The notes under the pieces are model-generated. The model was not told where the DNA came from and searched no databases. It worked only from the letters and a program-made list of their open reading frames with translations. The translations under genes were made by a program, and so were the position numbers. A stretch of DNA of 64,000 nucleotides from Prorocentrum cordatum (lineage: Eukaryota > Sar > Dinophyceae > Prorocentrales > Prorocentraceae): assembly GCA_963575745.1 (NCBI GenBank), contig CAUYUJ010020145.1:65001-129000 (forward strand), read 5' to 3'. This document shows, piece by piece, positions 29,189-40,871 of the stretch (position 1 is the first letter of the stretch; every line of letters starts with the position of its first letter).

Positions 29189-32100
29189 GTGTGTGTGTGT
29201 GCATGTATATATATATGTATATGTGTGTGTGCGTGTTGGCTGTAGGTGTGCATATGTCCTATGATGGCTAGATGAGTGTATGCATGTATGTACGTTCGTA
29301 CTTGTGGGCCTCTAGTCTAGATATTATTGTATGTGCCTTGTATGCATGTAGCTGGTGATGCCGCGCATTTGCGTATTCACATATGCACGGTTAATGGCAT
29401 GTGTCTAAATTTATATGCATGTGTACGCGTAGCCTAACGTATGTATACATACCCAAAGCACGCATAAACATGTACATGGGCATGTGTACGTTCTAGAGGT
29501 ACACATGACACTATTGCCAATGCTGCTTGCGAAGGCTGCGTGTTCGGCACATGTAGGAATATGCGCACATCGGGTGGACGTTTGTGTACTAAGCTATTAA
29601 CATGTAACGTTCTACCTTTCATTGGCATAGAGCCGCTTGGCCCTACATGTACCAATTTTCTGACATCGTTCTATGGTGAAGGCATAGACGCGGAAACCAC
29701 ACCACAAGACGACCACACACAACTGTACACACATGCGTGGTAGTAGCAGTCGCTCCGGTAACACAACATGATTCATGTGCAAACTACCACGCGTTTGTTT
29801 AACGAGCCTAAACATGTTTTCGTTGCCAATATTGATGGCACACTATTCGTGTACAACGCGTCTATGTTTTTTTCTTTTTGATAATGCTCTATGTCTCACA
29901 TATGGTTGCCATTTCGTCTTTCGGTCCCCACTTGGTTTCTGGAGTGCCCGCGGGGTACCTGTGCATGAATTGTGTGCGGGTGTGTTCGCGCGCCTGCGCG
30001 CGCGTGCGCGCGCGGGCGTAACCTTTGCGACGCCACTGGGCCAGTGGGCGTGCTCCGGTTGCCCAGCCCACGGCGTCCCGCGTGCGATTGTCTGTGGCCG
30101 CCTGGGTTTGCAATGGGGCGCGCGCCGACTGTTTCCTGGGCTGGGCCCTTCCCCCTCTTCCCTCCTCTTGCGCCTTCATCTTCGCTGGCTCGCTATCCCT
30201 CTCCCCCTCTTCGGCGCGCCCGTTCCGTTTCCCTCTCCCACCCCCCTCCCCCCCCTCGCGCCCTCTCCCCCCCTCCCTTTTCCTTTTCCGCCGTTGTGTG
30301 TTTTCGCGCTTGGTTCGCTGTTCGTGCGCTTGGGGTTCTCATGGTGTTGCGCGTCTTGCTCTCTTGCCGCTTCGCGCAGGAAGTGGGCTGGTGTTTGGGT
30401 GCAAACAGGCGCGGGGGCGCGGGGCAAGCATTGTGGGGCCAAGTCAGGGGGCGCGTCCAGGGCAGGCGATTTGTTGGGCGCGCCCTGCGACGCCTGTTCC
30501 ATCGCGGAGGGCCCGCGCGAAGGGTGGCCCCGCCACCCTCTCTGGCAAAAGGGCGGGAGGCGCCATGGACTTCACCGCGTTCGCTATCATGCGCGCGGGG
30601 AAGAGCGCCTCCCAGCCCGTGAGGGACCTGTCCTCGGGCGCGACGGCTCGTGGCGATCGCGCCCCTTGTCGCGGCCTTGTTGGGGGTCTCAGGCGGCGCC
30701 CATGAGGACGGGGCGTGGTTCGTGCGCAGGGTCAGCGCCCAAGACCTTGCCGCTGTGGCCACTGTCGCCACTCGCCGCGCCGACGCCCTTTCCCGACGCC
30801 GAGCCCATCGCGGCCACTCGGTTTGCCCAAACACCAGCGCGTCTTCGAGATTGACGACGACTTGGAAGGCATTGCTGGGCAACTTTTCCCACCGCGGAGG
30901 TGGACGGCGGGAAGCGCGCGCGTTTGGCGCCGAAGTCGTCGCGGCCGCTGGTTCCGTCATGCTCGCGCGTTCAAGGCGCAGTGGGGCGCATCGATTTTCT
31001 CCCTGGCGCCAGGCCAAGCGGTTCCCGAGGGTGCCCCAGACCCCTTGGCGCGGGGCCGCATGGGGGCAATGGCAGACGCGACTGGGTCTCCGCCCGACGT
31101 GGCCGAGAAGCCCGACAAGCTTCAGGTCGGGAGTTTGTGGGGAGATCGGTTGAACGACCCCGCCCCCAACCGAAGGCAGGAGCACGCCTGCACCTCGCGT
31201 GTTTCCGCCGTCGGCGCGGTTGCGCGGGCGGTCAACTGCGCGACCAAGCGCCTGGACTTGACCTGGCGGGGCAGTTGCCTGGGGGCGCTGAACCTCCCAA
31301 GGGCTTGCGGCAGCGTCCGCTGTCTCACCGACGAGCGGCCCGCTGTCGGCGCGGCGAGGAACCAGCTTGCCAGGCCCGAAAGCGACGCCCAGAGGCTCAG
31401 CGTCGCCCCGCCCTGCGCGGAGGACTGAAGCGCCGCCGCGCCCTGCGCAGACGCGACTGGGTCTCCGCCCGACATGGCCAAGAAGCCCGACAAGCTTCAG
31501 GTCGGGATTGTGTGGGGAGATCGGTTGAACGACCCCGCCCCCGACCGAAGGCAGGAGCGCGCCTACACCTCGCTTATTATTTCCGCCGTCGGCGCGGTTG
31601 CGCGGGCGGTCAACTGCGCGACCAAGCGCCTGGACTTGACCTGGCGGGGCAGTTGCCTGGGGGCGCTGAACCCCCCAAGGGCGTGCGGCGGCGCCCGCTG
31701 CCTCATCGACGAGCGGCTCGCGGTCGGCGCCGCGAGGAACCAGCTGGTCAGGCCCGAAAGCGACGCCCAGAGGCTCAGCGTTGCCCCGCCCTGCGCGAAC
31801 GACTGAAGCGCCGCCGCGCCGCCGCGCTTTCTTCCCCTGGCTCTCCGTCTTCATCTCCGCTTCAGAATGTCCGAGTTCCCCGGCCCCGCCCTCCCCAGGC
31901 GTTTCGCCGTTGGCTTGTACTTCGTCTTCCTGGGGGCCCATCTACCCCCCCTGCTCTCCCGTCGCCGAGCTTCTGCGCCATTCCCCCGCCCCGTCGCCGC
32001 TGCTTCCAACCCCGCGCTTGCGTGTCTCCGCGCGCGCCCCCATCCGCTCCCGCGCGAAGGGCCGCTCGCTGCGCGTCTGGGCGGCGGCCGCGGCCGCGAG

Positions 32101-34802
32101 CCGCCGCAGCTCGCCGCCGCGCGCAAAAGGCCCGCGCGGCGGAACGCAGATGACGAGGACGGAGGAAGGGGGTGGAGCGGGTGGGCCCCCTTCTGGGCGC
32201 TGGAGTAAACAGCAAGGCGCACTGGGCGCTGGGGTAACCCACGGGCCCACGGGGGGGGGGGGCTGGGGCACACCGCGGGGTGCTGGGATTCACAAGAGGC
32301 GGGGGCACCCTCGGGGTGTCGGACTAACCCGCGGGGTGCTGGGGCCGCCCGCGGGACGCTGGAGTAACCAGCGAGGCGCTGGTAAGACGTCGCGGACAAA
32401 GAGGGGGAGGACGGGGGAGGAGGAGGAGGAGGAGGAGGAGGAGGAGGAGGATGAGGAGGAGGAGGAGGAGAATCAGGAGGAGGAGGAGGAGGAGGAGGAG
32501 GAAGGAGGAGGAAGAGGAGGAGGAGGAGGAAGAGGAGGAGGAGGAGGAGGAGGAGACAGTGCGCGTGCCTGTCTGATCGAGCCTGGACGTTTGTTCTGTG
32601 TTAATCATGGTATGACTGTCTACGGTTTTGCTTGCGTGTGCACAGTGCGTTGTTTATGCATGGCGTCTGCATGCGTGGTTCTGTATGGCTTAGCTGTACC
32701 TATGTTTGCGCTCGGCTAGGTCACCACGCCTGTGCATTTCCCAAGGTCACGTGGTTCGTCATGGACATATAGGTACGCGTGTGTGCGCGTGTCTGCGCGT
32801 GCAGGGTCCGCGTGTACTTATAGCGCGCATACACGTACACACTCATGCATCGTCGTGCGTGTGTCTCCATTTCAATGCGCTGCGTTCCTGCTGGGCCCTT
32901 CATAATTTCCTGAAGCCCGTTGTCACGCAACCGTGCCCCATTGCAGAACCTAGGGAACCCGCTGCCGTGCCGAAAGGACCCACTGCCATGCCCCAGGATG
33001 TGTTTCATTGCGCGCCCCGATAACCGACAAGCCTATGCCAGCAACCACCACAAAGGACCCATGGACGCGCCCCGGGGGTCCTGATGATGCATGCGCGTAT
33101 ATGGCATAACGGAGCATGTATGTTCATATCTGTGTACACCATAAAATTATACGTATGTGTTGTTGGCCGCTGCTGTAATGTAACTGCGCTCTGCTAGGGG
33201 TACATGTTGGGTCCATACAGCATAGTGTTATTTACTCGTTTCAGGAATATGTGTGCTCACTGTGTACATACGTACGCACGTCGTGTGCTAGTTCACTGTG
33301 GAATAAATCATACAGCAAGTACAACACCTCACGCAAGAAATGACACGTGCGTCACATGTTTTACGTTCTAGATTCAATGTGTGGTGTTTCACATGGAACA
33401 AATGTAATGTGTGATGCGTGGCGTGTAATAATGCATTTGGATTACGTGTGTGCCGCGTCTGTATCAATTAATAAGTGGATATCATCGTATCCGTACAATG
33501 TATACCGATGACACTATCAACATATACTACCGCATGCCAAGTGCAATGCGCTGTGTGTTGTGTGCGTGTGAGGTATGTGCGTGTGTGTGTGCCTCTCACG
33601 GTCGTTCTGGGCAAGGCAACTCTCGAGGGAGAGGGAACACGGTGGGTCTTCGAGCCCAAGGGAGGAAGGGGGAAAAACGGAGAAGAAGGTAATGGACGGG
33701 ACTAGATAATTCGAACGAGGAGGTTGGAAACGTGAAGGAGGAGGAGGAGGAGGAGGAGGAGGAGGAGGGGGGAGGGAACGACAGAAGATGGGATTGACCC
33801 CTGCAGTATAGAGGGGCAGGGAAGGACGCGGACGAGGAGGAGGAGGAGGAGGAGGAGGAGGAGGAGGAAAACAGACAAAAGGACAACGGAATAGTGCAAT
33901 AGTCGACGACGACCCTCCCCATCTCTTTGTTGCCCCTGGCCCCGAAGTTCGTGCGTTCCGGTGTGCCTGCAGGTTGCTGTCTTCCAGTCCAAGTGCCACA
34001 AGCATGTCTCCGAGCGCTTGCAGGAGGCAAGCGACCACGCGGCCGCCAAGAAATGGACTGGCTGCATTGCGAAGGTCGACGGCCGCGTGGAGGGTGATGA
34101 TCATGTGTTCGGTGGCATCATCGACTGTTGTGCTCCCGCTGCATCTCCTTGGCTGGCGATCCTATTGCGCGGTGCGTTCAAGGAGCTGCGCTCGTCGGTG
34201 TCCCTGCCTGGAGTGGGGCACGTGGTGCAGGCCTTGTCGGAGGATCTCTTCTTTGTGAGCCTCCCGATCGACAATATCCTCGGCACGGGGGTGTCTTTGG
34301 GCGACTTGACTGCGTTCATGGAGACCGCAGAGGCGGCGAAGGTCGTCAAAGATGTTGGGATCATCCAGAAGCTGAAGCCCATGCAGTGCGTCTACATCCC
34401 CTGGGGCTGGTTGTTCATGCCTTTCCACGTGAACGTGGACAGGGCCAAGAAGGTGGAGCCGACTGAGTTTGCTGGAATCTGGATGCAGCCCTACTGGAAC
34501 GTGGAGGCCATGAAGATTGCCCCCTATAATGTTTTGGAGGCGGTCCTGAACTACAACGTGGAAGTGCTCACGAGGACAGGGTTGCAACACATTTCGCAAC
34601 CCTCATCGTTATTTGATCGTCCATGCCAATACTCAGTATTGGCATGGATGCTCAAGTAACGCCCTGCCCCATCCTCCACAGCCCCAGGAAGATGGGCCAG
34701 GAGATGTATGCTGAGCGCCGCGTGTATTTCATCGAGTTCATGAAGGAGATCGCCTCTCCGCAGCAGTCGGCCGCGTCCATGGCCGCCGCGGAGGGCAGCT
34801 AG
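27453..34802 (+). CDS. Gene B: four-exon zinc-finger-like dinoflagellate family protein
   Basis: Predicted exons are 27453 to about 28650, about 28805-29110, 33973-34580 and 34682-34802 (stop TAG 34800). Intron 2 (29111-33972, GTATGT to CTGCAG) is canonical and phase 0, joining DDPTH to VAVFQSK. Intron 3 (GTTGCA to CCACAG) also restores the frame into [13 protein letters not shown]. Intron 1 fits the frame only with an ambiguous boundary G. The N-terminus has CHLC at residues 27-30 and HAKC at 49-52, a possible Cys2HisCys zinc site, followed by [16 protein letters not shown]. Downstream are a basic/acidic helical stretch, a Ser/Thr-rich linker, a coiled coil ([19 protein letters not shown]), and in exon 3 [17 protein letters not shown]. 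From memory this arrangement recurs in unannotated dinoflagellate proteins. Function unknown. Confidence 0.75.
28651..28804 (+). other. Gene B intron 1 with 16-bp inverted repeat
   Basis: CATATACCATATGGGC (28723-28738) and its exact reverse complement (28780-28795) bracket 41 bp just before the acceptor CTCCAG. Inverted repeats inside short introns are a known mark of introner-type mobile introns. The donor may be GTGCGA with a shared G at both ends. Confidence 0.65.
29140..29236. repeat. GT microsatellite in gene B intron 2
   Basis: (GTGTGC)n and (GT)n with a short TATATATA block, starting about 30 bp after the exon 2 donor. Confidence 0.9.
29240..31074. other. Gene B intron 2, left part, no gene seen
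   Basis: 29240-29900 is moderately AT-rich with ATGTATG words. From 29950 the sequence turns very GC-rich, including a (GC)n-like run at 29990-30016. Long open frames on both strands here, including a 582-codon minus-strand one, are Arg/Ala/Pro strings produced by base composition. Confidence 0.5.
31075..31822. repeat. Tandem duplication, 375-bp unit, inside gene B intron 2
   Basis: 31075-31449 and 31450-31822 begin GACGCGACTGGGTCTCC and match closely along their length, with scattered substitutions (for example CTCGCGTGTTTCC versus CTCGCTTATTATTTCC). Two copies only. Confidence 0.93.
32185..32555. repeat. GCTGG(G)GTAACC repeats then GGA tract
   Basis: A unit with GGCGCTGGAGTAA(A/C)C, GGGTGCTGG and CGGG recurs about six times at 32195-32385. 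A (GGA)n with A-rich breaks follows (32407-32555). Confidence 0.8.
32560..33730. other. Gene B intron 2, right part, no gene seen
   Basis: Less GC-rich sequence with many TGTGTGCG and CATGCG words and no frame that looks coding. Confidence 0.4.
33735..33868. repeat. Two GGA tracts near the intron 2 acceptor
   Basis: (GGA)n at 33737-33770 and 33834-33868, about 100 bp before the acceptor at 33972. Confidence 0.9.
34621..34647. repeat. Perfect hairpin inside gene B intron 3
   Basis: CCATGCCAATAC, loop TCA, GTATTGGCATGG: 12-bp arms with a 3-nt loop, lying centrally in the ~101-bp intron 34581-34681. Confidence 0.85.
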
Positions 34803-36565
34803 AATACCGCCGCTTGCACGGGCCGAGGGTAGGAGAACCCCGAGGAGAACGGGGAGTGGAGGAGGAAGGATGATGACGCTGACGACGACCGACGACGACG
34901 ACGATGGTGACAACGATGAGGATGGGTGGTTCCGGAGGATGAACAGAATCGATGTCGGCTAAAGCCCGACTCGACGCTCGACTCGACGCTGGGTGGTCCC
35001 CGTGTTGCTCGGCTTGCGCCGCTCTGCCAGCCGGTGGGACACGCCCGTGTCATGGCCGTCTCGATCGCAATGACGGTCGCGGAGGCGAGTATATTCAAGA
35101 TAGGGATGGGGACTGAGGCATTAGGCCTGAACGACGTCCGAGGAGGAGGTAGGGGAGGGGGGAGGACGGCGACGGTGGAAGGGGGAGGACATGAACGATT
35201 GGGAAGGAGGTAGGACCTAGGAAGGTATCACTAAGGATGCGTGGATGAGCTGGGTCTCATCCTCTCTATCCTACTCTGGTCTCAAACTCCGACCGTGGCG
35301 CTATCCCGTTTAAGAGGGTGATGGCCATCGTAATCACCATATCCAGCATCATCATCATAATCATTACCATCACCATCATCATCATTATGTTAGCCCTCAT
35401 CAGCATCAGTATCATCATCTTGACCGCTAGATCTCGATCTCCATGAATATCATGATCATCATCACCTCGCGCACACACACCATGACGGTGATGAGCATCC
35501 GCAATCGCCATCACCTCCATCCTTTTCAACATCGCCTCCAATATTCCACATCTCATCATCAGCATCACCAACACCATCCGCGACAGCGTCCCCCCGATCA
35601 ATCATGATGACTACCATCACGGTGGAGGGCGGAGGATGTACGAGGTAACCTGCATACGAGTATGCATTGCTGCTTTCACGAGCCATCTAATGGCATGGCA
35701 CGCATCGGTCGATGCGGTGTTTCTGTGGACTGTGATGTCAATGCGCGCAGATGGGGAGCGCGTGTTGCCACTGACCTTTCAGAATGAAAGATTATGAGCA
35801 TAGTGCTAGCTTGATATCTGCACTGTGTCGTTGTTTCCTTTGCCCGCACCACCCCAGCCCGCGTCCCCCTTTGTACGGGACGCAATAGTAGGCATACGGA
35901 TGGTCACGGAGGAATGGAGGATCAGGGGAGGGGCGAAGATGCGTAAAAGTAAGATGCGGATGACGGGATGATGAATGGATGGATGGATGGATGGGTGATT
36001 GAAGGTAAAGGGGGGATGATAAATCATGACACGGAGGGCGCGGCAACGAGGAGACAGGACACATGACGCACGATAGATACTGAGGGCTATGCGAGGAATG
36101 CGGGTTGGGGGGTTGGCACTATATCAAAACATGGCATGACAATGATGGTGATGCCAATGAGCCAGTGGGGGGCCGAGGATGGCTGAACGGATGATGAGTA
36201 ATGCCGAGAGTACCTACTAGATGATAATCGAAAGATGAAGATGCGGAGGGTTAGTAAGGGGGAGGACGATGGGAGTGGCGGAAGATTGATAGGAGGAGGA
36301 GAAGGAGGAAGAACGAGCGTCCGCTCGGTCACGGCACTTTTCGGCCGCCGATGCAGATCCGTGATTCGGAGATTCGCTGCTCCAGGGTCCGCGCTGCACA
36401 TTAGACATGTGAAGTTCAGAGGAAGCCTACGTACGCTGGTCACGTCGATATGTATTCGCAGACGAGTTGGTAACGCCTATTACGGTGTGTTATCGTGTAT
36501 ATCGATGCGCTGTGCAGGACTAGCGTTGATGAAATGATAGTTTTCTTGTTGACAGCGCCCCCCCC
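34803..36565. other. Downstream of gene B, low-complexity patches
   Basis: Patches include GACGACGA at 34878-34905, GGA-rich 35140-35215, (CAT)n at 35335-35395 and 35455-35590, and (ATGG)n at 35972-35996. No supported gene. Confidence 0.5.
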
Positions 36566-36570
36566 TCACA

Positions 36571-36693
36571 CCAACACATGTTGACGTGACGGGCCATCAC
36601 GTCAACACGTGTTGATGTGAAGGGCCTTCACGTCAACACGAGTTGATGTGAAAGCTCTTCGCATCAACACGTGTTGGTGTGCACGCGCTAAGC
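36571..36693. repeat. Array of four near-palindromic CAACACGTGTTG units
   Basis: Four units, each near-symmetric: CACCAACACATGTTGACGTG, CACGTCAACACGTGTTGATG, CACGTCAACACGAGTTGATG and CGCATCAACACGTGTTGGTG. They are separated by GGGCC(A/T)T-like spacers and start about every 32 bp. The outer ends CACACCAACAC and GTGTTGGTGTG make the whole block symmetric too. Confidence 0.85.
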
Positions 36694-36761
36694 ATCCACT
36701 TGTGTGGCGGGTGTGTTGGGGCTGGTTGCCGCGTGGGGTGTCCGCCAGCCCTTGCCTTACT

Positions 36762-36976
36762 AGGAGGAGGAGGAGGAGGAGGAGGAGACCCGCCCCCTGA
36801 GGTGCACCGACGTCTTCCTGCTTGCGCCGCACCTTCAATGCGCTAGCGCCCTCACTAGGGCACTGCGCTTTGCGCACAAGCGGAGCCGACTCTCGAGGAA
36901 CTTTACCCCCAGTGGCTGGGGCTGCAACTGGCGAGTACGGAGACTCGAAACAATTGAATCGGCAGCAGCAGCTGTA

Positions 36977-37018
<42 letters not shown>
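36762..37018. repeat. GGA tract and AT microsatellite
   Basis: (GGA)n at 36764-36788 and a pure (AT)n at about 36978-37016. The sequence between shows nothing recognisable. Confidence 0.9.
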
Positions 37019-37021
<3 letters not shown>

Positions 37022-37559
37022 TTCGGAACGGTCGAAAGGAAGCGAAAAGAGATCGAAGCAGGCTCGAGGATAACTTTACCCCCGCCACAAAGGAAGAGAG
37101 GGAAGGAGACGCCCCAGAACAGAAGCGACATGAGGATAAACGAAGTAGTGGAGGAGATCGTCATGACTTGGACACCCGAATCGACACAACAATTTCGCTT
37201 GACGATATCGACGACGTATCCACAGCGTTACATACACATCTCAACATACTCATTCCGATGAAGCACGGGAGCTTGTCACCGATAGTCTTCAGGCGGGGGC
37301 GGGAGAGGGATACTTTGCCTTTGGCGAGGCCAGGCCACCAATATCGCAACCTGCGACCTATCTATGGCTTCCTGAAAAGAGGGCAGCGGAAACAAATCCT
37401 GATATGTTCGTTTCATCACCCTTTGGATCTTGGGGCACTCGAGACACCCCCCGCGGTCTATCACGCCCAGTGGGCGGCAACGACCAAGTAGTAATAATAG
37501 GAAAACAGACTCGGAAATATTATGCGCAAGAGGGGAGTGGAGGTAAAACTAATTGACCC

Positions 37560-38692
37560 TCCACCCGATAATCACCCCAACGCTATCCACCACCTCCTGA
37601 CTCTCCGGCTTCCATTCCCAGAGCCTTGGGGAGCAAACTGCGTTGAGGCATCGCGCCGCGCGAGCTTCGTGCCCCAGAACGCGAGCGCTGATGCCCGGCG
37701 ACAGGACGTCCCCGAGCTGCTGCAGCATGGCAGGCAATCGGGATGGCATAACGCGGGCGGGCCGTTAAACGCTGAAGCCCGTCTGTCTCGGCGTCAAAGG
37801 TGTGTTTGTTGATTTTGAAGCATGGCCCGACACATAACAGCACGGACAACGCGATCGAGTTGTAGGCGACGAGCGAACGACCCCCCCATCGATCGAATAC
37901 ATCGACACCAGTCAAGATAGTTCGCCACAGGAACCACCCGATACCTGTTCCACCCCTCGTCTCCCAAGGTAATGGCCAAGTATTTTCCCCCATGTCTGGA
38001 TCGTGAACCTTCGGACTCGAACCCCGTGCTCGGCGAACCTCCTCACCTTCTCCGCCCTCTCGACCGTCCCATAGAAGACAATGGTGCACTTTCTGAGGTT
38101 GAGACTGAGGCCCGTGGCGAAGGCACTGTTCACCAGCACCCGCAGCATCGCGGGGAGCGACGCATACAGTTTCTGAAAGAAAAAACCATGCCATCTGCGA
38201 GAGCGGTAAGCTCCGACAGCGGGGAGGGCAACTGATTCGCTAACTTCCGCAACGCGGGATCCAAGCAGAGGACAAAGATGCGACCTCACATCGGGCAGCC
38301 TTGGCGCGCTCCACGACGGATCGGGAACCCTTGGAATTTGCGGCCCCCCAGGATCATCTCCACCGATATGTCAGTGTACAAAGCCGACCACGAAGTCAAA
38401 ATGGTGTCGGGAACCCCATGGTCCGCAATTCAAACAGGATCCAGGCGTGGAATATGCTTGGAAACGCGGCTATCACATCGAGGAAAACACATCCTGCTTC
38501 CCCCATGCACAGCAAGACTCCGTACCGGAGCATGTTCCACTCAAGCTTGAAACTGTTGTCGGCCATCTGCCGAGTCCGATCGAATCCGTTCTGAATGGGC
38601 GAGGCGCCCAGCTCACACTGATCGGCCAAAGATCGATTGATGGCAGATCCCGAGATCTTCGCGTCGCTGTTGCTCAAGGTGATGGGGCGCAT
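37560..38692 (-). pseudogene. Reverse transcriptase remnant of the decayed LINE
   Basis: Fragments in at least three frames. 38396-38692 holds the fingers/palm start (RPITLSNSDAKISG, FLDVIAAFPS), 37912-38289 the region after motif C, and 37583-37860 a post-RT segment (LTARPRYAIPIA). The catalytic YADD box reads LADG. Not translatable as one protein. Confidence 0.75.
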
Positions 38693-38899
38693 CTCGTCGG
38701 GCCCCCCCCGGAAGCTGGCGGAGTCTTCCTCGCGGGGGCCTTTGGGGATGAAGACCGTGGTGCCTTTGTTTAACTCGGGGCCTAATGGGGCTCCTGTTTG
38801 CGAGTGCTGAAGGAGGTCGTAGAAGGTCGTAGAGGGCGTCGATCACGAGGGGGCCACGATTTATCCTAGCAGAGTAACATGCCCCATCAAGACCAAGGG

Positions 38900-40337
38900 C
38901 GCAGTCGTGGAAACGGGAAACCAAAGCCTCAAACCTCTCCCGAGATGACGTCCACACAACCGCGGGGTCAACGCTTGTGACGCGCGGGGCGAGCTCGTTC
39001 GCGGCTCCGAGAGACATGGGGGCATCTTCGCGGACGCGCGCCCAGTGGTTGCGGAGAGCGTCAGCGCCAGCTTCAAGAGTAGGAAGATGAGACCCGTCTG
39101 GAACACGAATGCCCGCAATGGTCATCCGACGATTGCGAGGTGCCCAAGTCTGCGCCTGGCGCCGTGGATTCTGCAAGCTAGCTTCGCGGAGGCCCCGCGG
39201 GAAAAAAAAACAACTCACCCATCGCTTCTCTCCTTTCCTCCTCGAGCCCGCCCCTGGCCACTTCCCCCATATAATCGTGAAAGCCCTGCCTGTCGATCCA
39301 CTGGGCAACCTGCGGATCGACGAACTCGGCAAATTTCGGGATAATCTGAAACGCAGGCCTGGCGGTAGCTGCCCTGCCAGCATGCGTGGCCCTATTCGCT
39401 GTGGGCAGCCAGGGCTGGCGCTGCGACGCAGACTCAGGAGGGGGGTTTCGGGATTGCTGTTTGGCTCTGGAGGCTGCCAGATGCGCGCGCCCCTTAATCT
39501 CCTGAATTTGCGTGGGCAGGTCATCCGATAAACCGTCGCCGGCTTTGACGAGGCGAAGCGCGGCGGGATGGAACTTGCGCTTGGTCGCCCGAGACGGGGC
39601 CGACGCCTTCCAATCGGGGGCAGCAGCGCGAAGGGAGAGGTAGACGGGGCAGTGGTCGCTCGGGGCCTTCAAGTCGCAGACGCCCCACGACGCCCCAGAG
39701 ATAGGATGGTCGTCTAACGTGTCGGCTGCATGTGAGTTTGTGAGGATTCTACGACCGTTGACAGTAGACGTAATGCGACGAGTAGGAGAAGGCTGCAACG
39801 CTTCAATGATTTCAAGGAAGAGCGTCTCAAAGAAACGGGCGATGCCGTCTGACGCAGGCTGGCGTCTCCCCTGAGACATAGTGGACGCCCTCGCCAGGCA
39901 ATGGGAAATTGAAATCGCCGAGCACGGATGTCTGCACCTGAGCCGGCGGCAAAATCGCCTGGCGGAGCGTCCTCAAGTGATTTGCTGCTCTGCTCTCAAT
40001 AACTTGGGATCAGTGTGAGCGTTGGCGATCGCAATCTCATTATCCCCCGCAGAGGCCCGAATGATGCGGGCCCGCCCAGGGATCGCCACCGTGCGCTGGG
40101 GGTTCCGCAGTTGATGAATGATGGCGGGGTGGGTGGACATAACAACCCCAGCGCGGATATGCGTCTCCTCGTCGAACGACCCAAGAATGCCATGATGAGG
40201 GGGCCCCCTTGGAGCGCCACGCGATCCTCTTCGTGGCCGTGAGCTTCATGGAAAGCCACGATGCCATAAGCGACGTGCGTGGGCAGCATGAGACTTCGTT
40301 TAGCGGCTCGACTTGCATGATGCCCGTGGACCGGCAC
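38900..40337 (-). pseudogene. Endonuclease and linker remnant of the decayed LINE
   Basis: 40040-40337 retains VAFHEAHGHEE, resembling the catalytic-Glu region. 39178-39879 retains DLKAPSDHCPVYLSL, the SDH end of the APE-type fold, followed by a helical linker (PAFQIIPKFAEFVDPQVAQW). Frames are broken between them. Confidence 0.65.
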
Positions 40338-40871
40338 AAAAAGACCTAGTGAGCCCCACGCGGCGAGGCGGGGGCCCGAGCCGCTGCGCGACCCGAAGAG
40401 GGGGGGGGGCCAGCGGGGGGCCCGGGAGCCCGCAGCGGGGATGGAATTCCATCCCTCGGTCTAGAACTAGACTGGGAGCGGATGGCGCGATCGCGCAGAG
40501 ATGAACGTGAGAATTGCTGTCGCTGCCGACTAACAAACTGCGAATCTGGCGAAGGAGGCGCAGGCTCGATCCCCAGAACACCAGAATCGCACATAAAACT
40601 GATGAGGCTCGCAGGCAGCTCAGGAATTTCTCAAACATACCCTGCAATCGTCACATCCGTGGCGACTTTGATCAGTGTCGGCGGCCTCGGAATCGGTGCC
40701 CCACTCCCTGAGGTTGTCGAAGTCGGGTTGGATGCTCGACTGGTTCTCGCTTTCCTCAACCGTGTGGAAGAGCCGCCAGTGGTCGTTCTCCTGGTTGTCG
40801 ATGATGGAGAACTCACTGCGAGCGCCGTTGGCAGTGAGCCTGTGGCTGATGGAAACCCAGCGTACGAGACC

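Noticed and set aside
30193-31941. 582-codon minus-strand open frame
   Set aside because: Lies over a GC-rich tandem duplication; Arg/Ala/Pro/Gly strings, no domain, and it falls within the gene B intron.
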